Shown: positions 17,635 to 24,844 of the stretch, in pieces
Position numbering within the stretch: position 1 is the first letter of the stretch
How the letters are laid out: every line of letters starts with the position of its first letter
Source: Candidatus Eisenbacteria bacterium
GTDB lineage: Bacteria; Eisenbacteria; RBG-16-71-46
Direction of reading: 5' to 3'
DNA length: 39,203 nucleotides
Assembly: GCA_035712145.1 (NCBI GenBank)
Contig: DASTBI010000047.1
Coordinates: forward strand, 1-39,203
The notes under the pieces: generated by a model
Seen by the model: only the letters and a program-made list of their open reading frames with translations
Database searches by the model: none
What the model was told of the DNA's origin: nothing
Program-made: the position numbers and the translations under genes

Positions 17635-17940
17635 ATGGTTGAGATCACTGAGGTTCGCGTTTCCCTCCGCGACGACGAAAAGCTAAAGGCTTTCGTCAGT
17701 ATCACTCTGAACGATTCATTCGTGATCCGTGGACTCAAGATCATCCACGGCAACACGGGATTGTTCGTCGCGATGCCGAGCCGCAAGCGCCCGGACGGGC
17801 AGCACCAGGACCTGGCGCATCCGATCAACGACACGACGCGCAAGTACCTCACCGACATCGTCATGGCGGAGTACCAGCGCGAGCTGAACAACCAGGGCGC
17901 CATGTCCACGGCGCGCTCGACCGACCGGGATCGGCGCTAG
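17635..17940 (+). CDS. spoVG: SpoVG-family RNA-/DNA-binding regulator
   Basis: The 101-residue product matches SpoVG almost throughout: ITEVRVSLRDDEKLKAFVSITLND, then GLKIIHGNTGLFVAMPSRK and a final helix. SpoVG proteins bind nucleic acids and act as global post-transcriptional regulators in several phyla; sporulation is not implied. GGAGGTGA lies about 7 bases before the ATG. A small 6-bp hairpin (17591-17607) precedes it in the ispE-spoVG gap. ispE-spoVG-prs-rplY-pth order is a conserved block, here lacking glmU. Confidence 0.93.
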   Translation: MVEITEVRVSLRDDEKLKAFVSITLNDSFVIRGLKIIHGNTGLFVAMPSRKRPDGQHQDLAHPINDTTRKYLTDIVMAEYQRELNNQGAMSTARSTDRDRR

Positions 17941-17977
17941 CCGCGCGATCTCGCTTCCAGAGCTCGGATCCCCCGGA

Positions 17978-17993
17978 CGCCGCGCTCGCGGCG
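17978..17993 (+). terminator. Inverted repeat in the spoVG-tRNA gap
   Basis: CGCCGCG and CGCGGCG are separated by two bases, 37 bases after the spoVG stop. It may be a terminator hairpin, but there is no T-run. The rest of the 224-base gap holds only the promoter listed next; no ORF of interest was seen. Confidence 0.3.
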
Positions 17994-18028
17994 CCTCGGA
18001 CCGCATCCTCCCCTCCGATACGTCTGCG

Positions 18029-18057
18029 TTGACTCCCCAAAGAGCACCCAGTACATT
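18029..18057 (+). promoter_or_regulatory. Sigma70-type promoter for tRNA-Gln/prs
   Basis: TTGACT and TACATT are separated by exactly 17 bases, and the predicted transcription start is near 18064, about 100 bases before the tRNA. It is the best -35/-10 pair noticed in the window and sits in the only sizeable gap of this block. Confidence 0.55.
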
Positions 18058-18164
18058 CCTCCGGCTTTTCTCCTGGCAGTTCTTCTCTGGCCAGTAGCCA
18101 GCACCCCGACTCGTTGCCCCTGAAGGGTTTCGAGGCGGACCGTGACGGAAACCCCGTTCGTTGG

Positions 18165-18239
18165 TGGGGCGTGGCCAAGCGGTAAGGCACGAGACTTTGG
18201 ATCTCGCATCCGGAGGTTCGAATCCTCCCGCCCCAGCCA
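18165..18239 (+). tRNA. tRNA-Gln (anticodon TTG)
   Basis: The acceptor arms are TGGGGCG (18165-18171) and CGCCCCA (18229-18235). The anticodon stem CGAGA/TCTCG encloses loop CTTTGGA, anticodon TTG. The T arm is GGAGG-TTCGAAT-CCTCC. Discriminator G is followed by an encoded CCA (18237-18239). All arms pair fully. Location between spoVG/ispE and prs is the same as in many other bacteria. Confidence 0.97.
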
Positions 18240-18352
18240 ACCTTGGGCGGTCGGGATGGAGCCCCGGATTCGAGGCGTCGGTCTTCGGACCGCCGCCGAT
18301 CATTCGGTGACCCGTTCCTCCCGAGGGCCGGGCCAACCAGGGAGGCTCACGC

Positions 18353-19285
18353 TTGGACCCCGTTCGCATCTTCGCAGGGAACGCCAGCCTCAACCTGGCG
18401 CAGGCGATTTGCGACAAGCTCAGGGTGCCGCTCGGAGACGTGGCGGTGACGCGTTTCGAGGACGGCGAGGTCTCGGTGCGGTTCAACGAGAACATTCGTG
18501 GCAGCGACGTGTTCATCGTGCAGGCCACCGGCGCTCCCGCCGAGCATCTCATGGAGCTGCTGGTGATGCTCGACGCCGCCAAGCGCGCGTCGGCGCGTCG
18601 CGTCACCGCGGTTCTGCCCTACTTCGGATATGCGCGGCAGGATCGCAAGGACCAGCCGCGGGCGCCGATCACCGCCAAGCTGGTGGCCAACGTGATCACC
18701 GTGGCCGGCGCCGATCGCGCCTTGACCATGGATCTCCACAGCGCGCAGATCCAGGGCTTCTTCGACATTCCCTTCGACCATCTCTACGCCGCGCCCGTGC
18801 TGATCGAGTACTTCGCGGCCAAGAAGATCAAGGACCTCATGGTCGTCGCGCCGGACATCGGCAGCGTGAAGATGGCCCGCGCCTATGCCAAGCGGCTCGG
18901 CGTCGATCTGGCGCTGGTCGACAAGCGCCGGCCCAAGGCCGACGCCGTGGAGGTGATGAACATCATCGGCGAAGTGGAAGGCAAGAACATCGTGATGTTC
19001 GACGACGTGATCACCACCGCTCGCACGCTGACGCAGGCCGCCGTGGCGCTGCGCGCGAACGGCGCCAAGCAGATCTATGCCGGCATCACCCACGGTGTGT
19101 TCTGCCCCGACGCCTTCGAGCGAGTGGCGCAGTCGCCGATCCAGGAGCTGGCCGTGACCGACACGCTGGATCACAGCAAGATGGCCCTGCCGGCCAATGT
19201 CGTGGAGCTGTCGGTCGCAGGCTTGTTGGGCGAAGCCGTGCAGCGCATCCACGAGGAGCGCTCGCTCAGCTCGCTGTTCGTTTGA
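18353..19285 (+). CDS. prs: Ribose-phosphate pyrophosphokinase
   Basis: The 310-residue class I PRPP synthase starts at TTG, supported by GGAGG at 18341-18345 seven bases upstream and by the family start (DPVRIFAGNASLNLA). Motifs include RFEDGEVSVRFNENIRG, the ATP flexible loop YARQDRKDQPRAPITAK, DLHSAQIQGFF, and the PRPP loop FDDVITTARTL (usually DDxxDTaGT, so slightly divergent). It makes PRPP for nucleotides, His, Trp and NAD, and potentially for the upstream DPPR synthase. The tRNA-Gln lies 113 bases upstream, probably on the same transcript. Confidence 0.96.
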   Translation: MDPVRIFAGNASLNLAQAICDKLRVPLGDVAVTRFEDGEVSVRFNENIRGSDVFIVQATGAPAEHLMELLVMLDAAKRASARRVTAVLPYFGYARQDRKDQPRAPITAKLVANVITVAGADRALTMDLHSAQIQGFFDIPFDHLYAAPVLIEYFAAKKIKDLMVVAPDIGSVKMARAYAKRLGVDLALVDKRRPKADAVEVMNIIGEVEGKNIVMFDDVITTARTLTQAAVALRANGAKQIYAGITHGVFCPDAFERVAQSPIQELAVTDTLDHSKMALPANVVELSVAGLLGEAVQRIHEERSLSSLFV

Positions 19286-19293
19286 GAACCAAG

Positions 19294-19310
19294 GCCGGCG
19301 CGTCGCCGGT
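19294..19310 (+). other. Small hairpin between prs and rplY
   Basis: CCGGCG and CGCCGG around a 3-nt loop (plus a G-T pair) sit 9 bases after the prs stop and just before the rplY ribosome-binding site. It could tune rplY translation or be incidental in GC-rich DNA. Confidence 0.25.
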
Positions 19311-19325
19311 CTGAAGGAGGAAACC

Positions 19326-20021
19326 ATGGCGGTCATTGCCTTGAGCGGCCAGCGCCGCGAGCGAATCGGCAAGGGCGGTGCGCGCACCGCCCGGCGCGAC
19401 GGGAAGATCCCCGCCGTGCTCTACGGGCACGGCGAAGATCCCGTGTCGGTGACGATCGGCGCGCGGGACTTCGATCTGGCCCTGCGGGGCCACAAGGGCG
19501 CGAATCCGATCGTGAATCTCTCGCTCGACTCCAAGGAGTTCACGGCGCTGATCCGCGCGGTCCAGTACGACCCGGTATCTCACGACATTCTCCACCTCGA
19601 CTTCCAGCACATCTCTCTGACCGAGACGATCGAGGTCAACGTCGCCATCCACCTCACCGGCACGCCGACGGGCGTCAAGGACGGCGGCGGCATCCTCGAG
19701 CACATCCTGCGCGAGGTCGAAGTGCGCTGCCTGCCGACCGCGATTCCGTCTTCCATCGATGCGGACGTCTCGGCGCTCAACATCGGCGACTCGGTGCACC
19801 TGCGTGACCTGGTCGTGCCCAACGTGGAGATCCTGACCGACCTCGACTCGACGGTGGCGACCGTGGTGCCGCCGACGGTGATCGAGGAGAAGCCGGTCGA
19901 GGAGGTCGCGGCGGAAGCGGCGGCGGCCACCGCGGAGCCCGAAGTCATCACCAAGGGCAAGAAGGATGAGGAAGGCGCTGCCGAGGGCGACGACAAGGAC
20001 AAGGAGAAAGGAAAGAAGTAG
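19326..20021 (+). CDS. rplY: 50S ribosomal protein L25 (CTC/TL5 form)
   Basis: The 231-residue protein has the N-terminal L25 domain that binds 5S rRNA (RRERIGKGGARTARRDGKIPAVLYG, LRGHKGANPIVNLSL) and the second TL5 beta domain (TGTPTGVKDGGGILEH, EVRCLPTAIPSSIDADVS). A ~45-residue charged Ala/Glu/Lys tail ends in KEKGKK. AAGGAGG precedes the ATG by 6 bases. It is placed between prs and pth as in Bacillus (ctc) and many others. Confidence 0.96.
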   Translation: MAVIALSGQRRERIGKGGARTARRDGKIPAVLYGHGEDPVSVTIGARDFDLALRGHKGANPIVNLSLDSKEFTALIRAVQYDPVSHDILHLDFQHISLTETIEVNVAIHLTGTPTGVKDGGGILEHILREVEVRCLPTAIPSSIDADVSALNIGDSVHLRDLVVPNVEILTDLDSTVATVVPPTVIEEKPVEEVAAEAAAATAEPEVITKGKKDEEGAAEGDDKDKEKGKK

Positions 20022-20027
20022 CGGTCG

Positions 20028-20618
20028 GTGCGTCTGGTCCTCGGTCTCGGGAATCCCGGCGAGCGCTATGCCACGACCCGTCACAACGTGGCGTGGCGAG
20101 TGCTGGACGAGCTGGCGAAGCGCTGGCGCCTGAAACGCGGCGTTTCGGTGCCTGGATTGTTCGAGTCCTGGCGAGGCGAGGTGGGAGGCGAGGCCGTGGA
20201 AGTGATGCGGCCGCAGACCTACATGAACCTCTCCGGCCAGGCGCTGGAGCACTGGATGCGCGACCAGGAGCTCTCGCCGGAAGCGATGCTGGTGGTCTCG
20301 GATGACGTGTACCTGCCGGTCGGTGGTCTGCGGCTTCGGGCGCACGGATCGAGCGGAGGCCATCGAGGCCTCGAAAGTCTCGAGGCCGCTCTCGGCCATC
20401 GGGACTTCGCGAGGCTGCGAGTCGGCGTCGGCGCAGCGGAGAGCAGTGCGGACTTGAAGGAGCACGTGTTGCAGACGTTTGGCCCCGAGGAGGAGCCGGT
20501 CGTCGAGCGCGTCGTGCAGGAGGCGGCGGACGCCGTCGAGTGCTGGGCGCGTGAAGGCATCGAACGAGCCATGAATCGATTCAATCGCAGAATGAGCAAG
20601 GAGGTCCCCGAACCGTGA
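20028..20618 (+). CDS. pth: Peptidyl-tRNA hydrolase
   Basis: The 196-residue enzyme shows the Pth signatures: GLGNPGERYATTRHNVAW with catalytic His19 and Asn9, PQTYMNLSGQA, SDDVYLPVGGLRLR, and GSSGGHRGL. It frees stalled peptidyl-tRNAs. It starts with GTG six bases after rplY and overlaps rpsF (GTGA). Confidence 0.96.
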   Translation: MRLVLGLGNPGERYATTRHNVAWRVLDELAKRWRLKRGVSVPGLFESWRGEVGGEAVEVMRPQTYMNLSGQALEHWMRDQELSPEAMLVVSDDVYLPVGGLRLRAHGSSGGHRGLESLEAALGHRDFARLRVGVGAAESSADLKEHVLQTFGPEEEPVVERVVQEAADAVECWAREGIERAMNRFNRRMSKEVPEP

Positions 20619-20968
20619 CCAAGTACGAAACCACGTTCATCCTGGAACCCGGCCTCGACGACTCCCGGGTGAACGACGAAGTCGAGCGCGCCTCGCAATG
20701 GATCAAGGATCTCGGCGGCGAGGTGATCGAGGTGCAACGTTGGGGCAAGCGACGCCTGGCCTACGAGATCGGCAAGAAGCGCGACGGGATCTACACGCTG
20801 ATCGTGCATCAGGGCGAAGGGCCGCAGATCAAGGAGCTCGAGCGGCGGCTGCGTCTCAACGAAGCCGTGATGCGCGTGCTGTCGGTGGTGCACGTTCCAC
20901 CCGAGCTGACGCAGCCCAAGGTCGACGCCGAAGCGCTGGCGGCCGCCGAAGAGGCGGGAGACGAGTAG
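20615..20968 (+). CDS. rpsF: 30S ribosomal protein S6
   Basis: The 117-residue protein begins TKYETTFILEPGLDD and contains GGEVIEVQRWGKRRLAYEIGKKRDGIYTL, diagnostic of S6. The C-terminal tail is acidic/Ala-rich. The GTG start overlaps the pth stop and has AAGGAGG about 9 bases upstream. The ychF gene often found between pth and rpsF is absent. Confidence 0.96.
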   Translation: MTKYETTFILEPGLDDSRVNDEVERASQWIKDLGGEVIEVQRWGKRRLAYEIGKKRDGIYTLIVHQGEGPQIKELERRLRLNEAVMRVLSVVHVPPELTQPKVDAEALAAAEEAGDE

Positions 20969-20980
20969 GCGGAAGGCACG

Positions 20981-21421
20981 GTGACCGAGCTCAAGCTGCC
21001 CGAAGTCAACCGGCTGATTCTGGCCGGGCGCCTGACCCGCGATCCGGACCGGCGCTACGGACCGGACGGCACGGCGATCACGCGGTTCGACATCGCCTTT
21101 CACCGGCGCTTCCGCACGCGCGCCGGCCAGGTGGGCGAAAGCACGGGCTTCGTGTCCATCAGCACCTATCAGCGGCTGGCCGAAGTGTGCGGGGAGTATC
21201 TGAAGAAAGGCAGTCCGGTGCTGGTCGAAGGACGGCTGCAGATGCGCGAATGGAAGACGTCGCAGGGCGAGTCGCGCAGCCGCCTGGAAGTCCAGGCCGA
21301 CAACGTGCACTTCCTGGAGCGGCGGCCGGAGTCGCCGGACCCATCAGACCGCGCGGCGGATGCCAAGGCTTCCGCCCCAGTTCCGAAGGGGAGAATGAGG
21401 AGATATGGCGAGAGAACGTGA
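20981..21421 (+). CDS. ssb: Single-stranded DNA-binding protein, lacking the acidic tip
   Basis: The 146-residue protein has the SSB OB fold: [36 protein letters not shown], then [36 protein letters not shown]. The C terminus ends [11 protein letters not shown], which is basic. The acidic DDxIPF-like tip that recruits repair and replication proteins in most SSBs is missing. The last codons lie over the rpsR ribosome-binding site and first codons (17-base overlap). The GTG start is 12 bases after rpsF. Position between rpsF and rpsR is conserved. A second canonical SSB may exist elsewhere. Confidence 0.92.
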   Translation: MTELKLPEVNRLILAGRLTRDPDRRYGPDGTAITRFDIAFHRRFRTRAGQVGESTGFVSISTYQRLAEVCGEYLKKGSPVLVEGRLQMREWKTSQGESRSRLEVQADNVHFLERRPESPDPSDRAADAKASAPVPKGRMRRYGERT

Positions 21422-21647
21422 AGGCAAGAGTCTCAAGAAGAAGTACTGCAAGCTGTGCCTCGAGAAGGTCGGCTTCGTCGACTACAAGGACGAGAAGCGC
21501 CTCGGCCGGTTCATCACCGACCGCGGCAAGATCGTCCCGCGCCGCGTCTCGGGCACCTGCGCCCGGCATCAAAAGCAGATCACCACGGCGGTGAAGCGCG
21601 CGCGGGTGCTGGCCCTGCTGCCGTTCACCAGCGATCTCTATCGCTGA
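21405..21647 (+). CDS. rpsR: 30S ribosomal protein S18
   Basis: The 80-residue protein has the zinc-binding form of S18, with YCKLCLEK and CARHQKQ, followed by [18 protein letters not shown]18 pairs with S6 on the 30S platform. The ATG is preceded by GAGGAG within the end of ssb. Confidence 0.96.
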   Translation: MAREREGKSLKKKYCKLCLEKVGFVDYKDEKRLGRFITDRGKIVPRRVSGTCARHQKQITTAVKRARVLALLPFTSDLYR

Positions 21648-21662
21648 GATCGAGGGCGGCTC

Positions 21663-22604
21663 GTGTTTCGAACGTGGCTCCTGGTCGGAGCTCTCGCCTT
21701 CGTGGCGGCGGGCACCCCGCTTCCGTGGGGAGCTCTGTGGCTTGCCGTTCCGGCCGCGGTGGCGCTCGGCCTGCTCCTGTGCTGGCGCTGGGGACCGTGG
21801 GGCGTGCTGGTTCCGGTCAGCCTCATGACGGCGGTGTTGATCATCTTCGGACCATTCGCCGCATGGACCTGGTGGATCCCGGTGGCCGCGCTGACCGGGT
21901 GCTGGATGGGCCTGCGCGAAGAGGGCGGAGGCCCCGAGGCGGGCCAGCGCGCGTGGATGATGCTTCCGCTGGTGCTGCTGGCCGCGGGGCTTCCGTGGAC
22001 GGTGTCCTATCCGGATCTGGTGGCCGAGCTCGACCGCGCGATGCGAAGCACGGAGCCGGCGATGCTCGACACCGTCAAGCGGCTCGGCTATCAAGAAGAC
22101 CGGCTGCGCTCCTTCCAGCACTACCTGCAGCAGAGCGCCGAGCTGCGCGCTCCCTGGGTCCGGGTCCTGCTCCCGAGCCTGATCTTCTCGTGGATGGCGC
22201 TGCTGGTGGGCGCGGGAAGGGTGATCGCGGCTCACGTGGCGGACCGCGTCCACTGGCCGGATCTCTCTCGCGCCCGGTTCAGCGAATGGCGCCTGCCCGA
22301 CGGGGCGATCTGGTTGTTCCTCGCGGGCTTGGGCCTTCTGCTCGCCGACCTGAAGCCGTGGACGCCGACCGCCGCCACGCTGCTGATCGTCCCGGCCCTC
22401 GGTTATTGTGCGCAGGGAATCGCGGTCGTAGAATCCCTGCTGCTCTTGCGCGGCGTCCCGCCCTCGATCATCACCCTCACATTGCTCTTCGTCTTCATCA
22501 TGGCTTTTCCCGTGTTCATCCTCACCACGGTTTGCGTTGGAATCAGTGACGTTTGGCTCGACTACCGCCGCCTGGAAGCCATTCCGGACGGCGATGTTTC
22601 CTAG
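21663..22604 (+). CDS. DUF2232 (YybS-like) multi-pass membrane protein
   Basis: The 313-residue protein has about eight hydrophobic helices, and position and topology match DUF2232 proteins, which sit between rpsR and rplI in many genomes. Function is unknown; it resembles ECF-transporter S-component-like folds. A charged central loop (residues ~115-165) separates two membrane blocks. The GTG start is 16 bases after rpsR, without a strong ribosome-binding site. Confidence 0.8.
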   Translation: MFRTWLLVGALAFVAAGTPLPWGALWLAVPAAVALGLLLCWRWGPWGVLVPVSLMTAVLIIFGPFAAWTWWIPVAALTGCWMGLREEGGGPEAGQRAWMMLPLVLLAAGLPWTVSYPDLVAELDRAMRSTEPAMLDTVKRLGYQEDRLRSFQHYLQQSAELRAPWVRVLLPSLIFSWMALLVGAGRVIAAHVADRVHWPDLSRARFSEWRLPDGAIWLFLAGLGLLLADLKPWTPTAATLLIVPALGYCAQGIAVVESLLLLRGVPPSIITLTLLFVFIMAFPVFILTTVCVGISDVWLDYRRLEAIPDGDVS

Positions 22605-22613
22605 GAGAACCCG

Positions 22614-23060
22614 ATGCAGGTGATCTTGCTCGAAGACCTCGAAGGCCTGGGCGCCCGCGGCGCCACCGTGAACGTGAAGCCCGGGTACGCGCGCAACTAC
22701 CTCCTCCCGCGCAAGCTCGCCATCCAGGCGCAGTCGCGTGCGGCCAACCTCTATCAGGAGCTGGCGCGGCAGAAGGAGATCCAGCTCCAGAAGCAGCTCG
22801 CCGAGGCGCGGGCCGAGGCGGCCAAGCTCGAGGGTCTGGAGGTCAACATCGCGGCTCAGGCCAACGAAGAGGACACCCTGTTCGGCTCCGTGACCTCGAC
22901 CGACGTCGCCGAAGCCCTCGAGAAGGTCGGCCACACCGTGGAGAAGCGGCGCATCGAGATGGGCGAAGAGCACATCAAGCAGCTCGGGCGCTACGAGGTC
23001 AAAGTACGATTCCTCGGCGACGTGGCGGCCACCGTCCGCGTCTGGGTGGTGCGCGCATGA
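22614..23060 (+). CDS. rplI: 50S ribosomal protein L9
   Basis: The 148-residue protein begins MQVILLEDLEGLGARGATVNVKPGYARNYLLP, the L9 signature. A long central helix (NLYQELARQKEIQLQKQLAEARAEAAKLEGL) and the C-terminal domain follow (TLFGSVTSTDVAEAL). TAGGAGA lies 7 bases before the ATG. It overlaps the next gene by ATGA, and dnaB, which often follows, is absent. Confidence 0.96.
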   Translation: MQVILLEDLEGLGARGATVNVKPGYARNYLLPRKLAIQAQSRAANLYQELARQKEIQLQKQLAEARAEAAKLEGLEVNIAAQANEEDTLFGSVTSTDVAEALEKVGHTVEKRRIEMGEEHIKQLGRYEVKVRFLGDVAATVRVWVVRA

Positions 23061-24295
23061 AGACCGGGCGCGCGGGAATCACCGCGCTCCTCTTCTGCGG
23101 TCTGCTGCTCGGAGCGGCACCGGCGACCAAGCCCGCCGCCAAGAGCAAGAAGCCGGCGAAGGGCGCCGACAGCGTTCTGGTGAGGATCGGCAAGGAGACC
23201 ATCACCACCGGCCAGGTCCAGCGCCGCCTCGACGAGCTGCCCGAGCACGTGCGGCCGCAATTCACCACGCCCGAAGGCCGCCAGCGTCTCGTCGATCGCA
23301 TGATCGAGGAGAAGGTGTGGCTGATGTCGGCGACGAAGAAGGGTGTCGACAAGCGCCCGGATGTCGTTCGGCAGATCGAGCAGCAGCGCCGCGACCTGCT
23401 GATCCGTACGCACATCAACGAAGTGATGGCCGAGAATCCCGCGCCCGGTGATTCGGCGGCGCGCGCCTATTACGACGAGCATCGCGCCGACTACCGCACG
23501 CCGGCCTCGATCACGATCAGCCACATCCAGCTCAAGAACGAGTCGGAGGCCAAGAAGGTCAAGGGCCATACGAAGAAGCAGGACTGGGGCAAGCTGGTCG
23601 CCAAGTACTCGGCCGATACGCTCACCAAGAAGCAGGGCGGCGTGCTGGGGCCGGTCACACACGAAGGCGTGTTCGGACAGCTCGGGCGGCAGCCGGCGCT
23701 CGCCGAGTCCGCGTTCGCGCTCGGTCAGACGGGGAAGATCGGCGGCCCGTACAAGACCGACCGTGGATGGCACGTGATCCGTGTCGAGTCGCTGACCCCC
23801 GAGGGTGAGCGGCCTTTCGATCAGGTACGGGGCGGAATCATCCGGCAGTTGAGCCAGAAGAACTCACAGGACTTCTACAATGCGAAGTATGCCGAGACCA
23901 AGGCCGCGCTCGGCCTGCGCGCAGACTCGGCCGCGATCCAGAAGTTCGTGATGAAGAAGAAGAGCGCACGCGATCTCTTCAACGACGCTCAGTCGGCGGG
24001 CGGCCCGCAGGAGCGAATCGATGCCTACACCAAGGTGCTCCAGGAGTATCCTGAGAGCGATGTGAGCCCGCAGGCCCAGTTCATGATCGGGTTCATCCAG
24101 TCGGAGGAGCTCAAGGATTACGAGGCCGCGGACAAGACATTCAAGACCTTGCTTCAGCGATATCCGAAGTCCGAGCTGGCCGCCTCGGCAAAGTGGATGG
24201 TGGAACACATGCGAACCGAGTCCGCGCCGGGGTTCATGAATCTCGAAGGCGATTCCACGAAGTCCGGCGGCTCCGCCGAGGCCCGAAAGCCGTGA
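23057..24295 (+). CDS. Exported parvulin-type peptidyl-prolyl isomerase with TPR-like tail
   Basis: The 412-residue protein has an N-terminal signal peptide (to about residue 22) and a SurA/PrsA-like chaperone N domain (VLVRIGKETITTGQVQRRLDEL, RLVDRMIEEKVWLM). A parvulin domain spans about 146-260 (SHIQLKN, VAKYSADTLTKKQGGVLGPV, AFALGQTGKIGGPYKTDRGWHVIRV). The last ~100 residues form TPR-like helices (YPESDVSPQAQFMIGFIQ). It likely folds exported proteins in the periplasm. The start overlaps rplI, and the stop overlaps the DUF151 gene (GTGA). Confidence 0.9.
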   Translation: MKTGRAGITALLFCGLLLGAAPATKPAAKSKKPAKGADSVLVRIGKETITTGQVQRRLDELPEHVRPQFTTPEGRQRLVDRMIEEKVWLMSATKKGVDKRPDVVRQIEQQRRDLLIRTHINEVMAENPAPGDSAARAYYDEHRADYRTPASITISHIQLKNESEAKKVKGHTKKQDWGKLVAKYSADTLTKKQGGVLGPVTHEGVFGQLGRQPALAESAFALGQTGKIGGPYKTDRGWHVIRVESLTPEGERPFDQVRGGIIRQLSQKNSQDFYNAKYAETKAALGLRADSAAIQKFVMKKKSARDLFNDAQSAGGPQERIDAYTKVLQEYPESDVSPQAQFMIGFIQSEELKDYEAADKTFKTLLQRYPKSELAASAKWMVEHMRTESAPGFMNLEGDSTKSGGSAEARKP

Positions 24296-24816
24296 AAACC
24301 GTGGAAGCCCGAGTCAATGGGCTGATCCTCGAGCACAAGACGCAACAGAACATCGTCATCCTGCGGGAGACGGAAGGCGAGCGCATCCTTCCCATCTGGA
24401 TCGGCTCCGGAGAAGCCCAGGCCATCCGCCGCATCCTTTCGGAAGAGTCTTTCCCGCGCCCGCTGACGCATGACCTCATTCATATCGTGATCGAGGGATT
24501 CAAGGCCAAGATCACTCGCGTCGTGATCGCGGACCTGCGCGAGAACACCTTCTACGCGTCCATCTTCGTGGAGCGCGAAGGCGAGGTGCTCTCGATCGAC
24601 GCTCGTCCCTCGGACTCGATCGCGCTGGCGCTGCGCAGCAAGGCGCCGATCTACGTGAACGAGGACCTGCTCCAGCCGCCCCCGCGCGAGGAGCAGGCGG
24701 AGTCGGAGACCCCGGAAGCGCCTCCTCGGGAGCTGAGCGAACAGGAAAAAGCGGAGCAGCTGCGCCGCTACCTGGAGCGTCTCAATCCCGAGGACTTCGG
24801 GAAGTTCCAGCTCTAG
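24292..24816 (+). CDS. DUF151 bifunctional-nuclease-fold protein
   Basis: The 174-residue protein has the DUF151 core: LPIWIGSGEAQAIRRIL, RPLTHDLIHIVIEGF, and IDARPSDSIALALRSKAPIYV. Members are called bifunctional nucleases after plant BBD1, but the role of bacterial ones is unclear. The C-terminal ~45 residues are a Pro/Glu-rich linker with a UVR-like helix (SEQEKAEQLRRYLERLNPEDFGKFQL). It starts with GTG overlapping the parvulin stop. Confidence 0.88.
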   Translation: MKTVEARVNGLILEHKTQQNIVILRETEGERILPIWIGSGEAQAIRRILSEESFPRPLTHDLIHIVIEGFKAKITRVVIADLRENTFYASIFVEREGEVLSIDARPSDSIALALRSKAPIYVNEDLLQPPPREEQAESETPEAPPRELSEQEKAEQLRRYLERLNPEDFGKFQL

Positions 24817-24833
24817 GCCCGGATCTCGTCGCC

Positions 24834-24839
24834 AGGAGG
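24834..24839 (+). promoter_or_regulatory. Shine-Dalgarno AGGAGG ahead of a CTG codon
   Basis: A consensus AGGAGG lies five bases before CTG at 24845, which is in frame with the downstream membrane-protein gene. No ATG, GTG or TTG occurs in that frame until 24965. It argues for initiation at CTG. Confidence 0.45.
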
Positions 24840-24844
24840 TCGCG

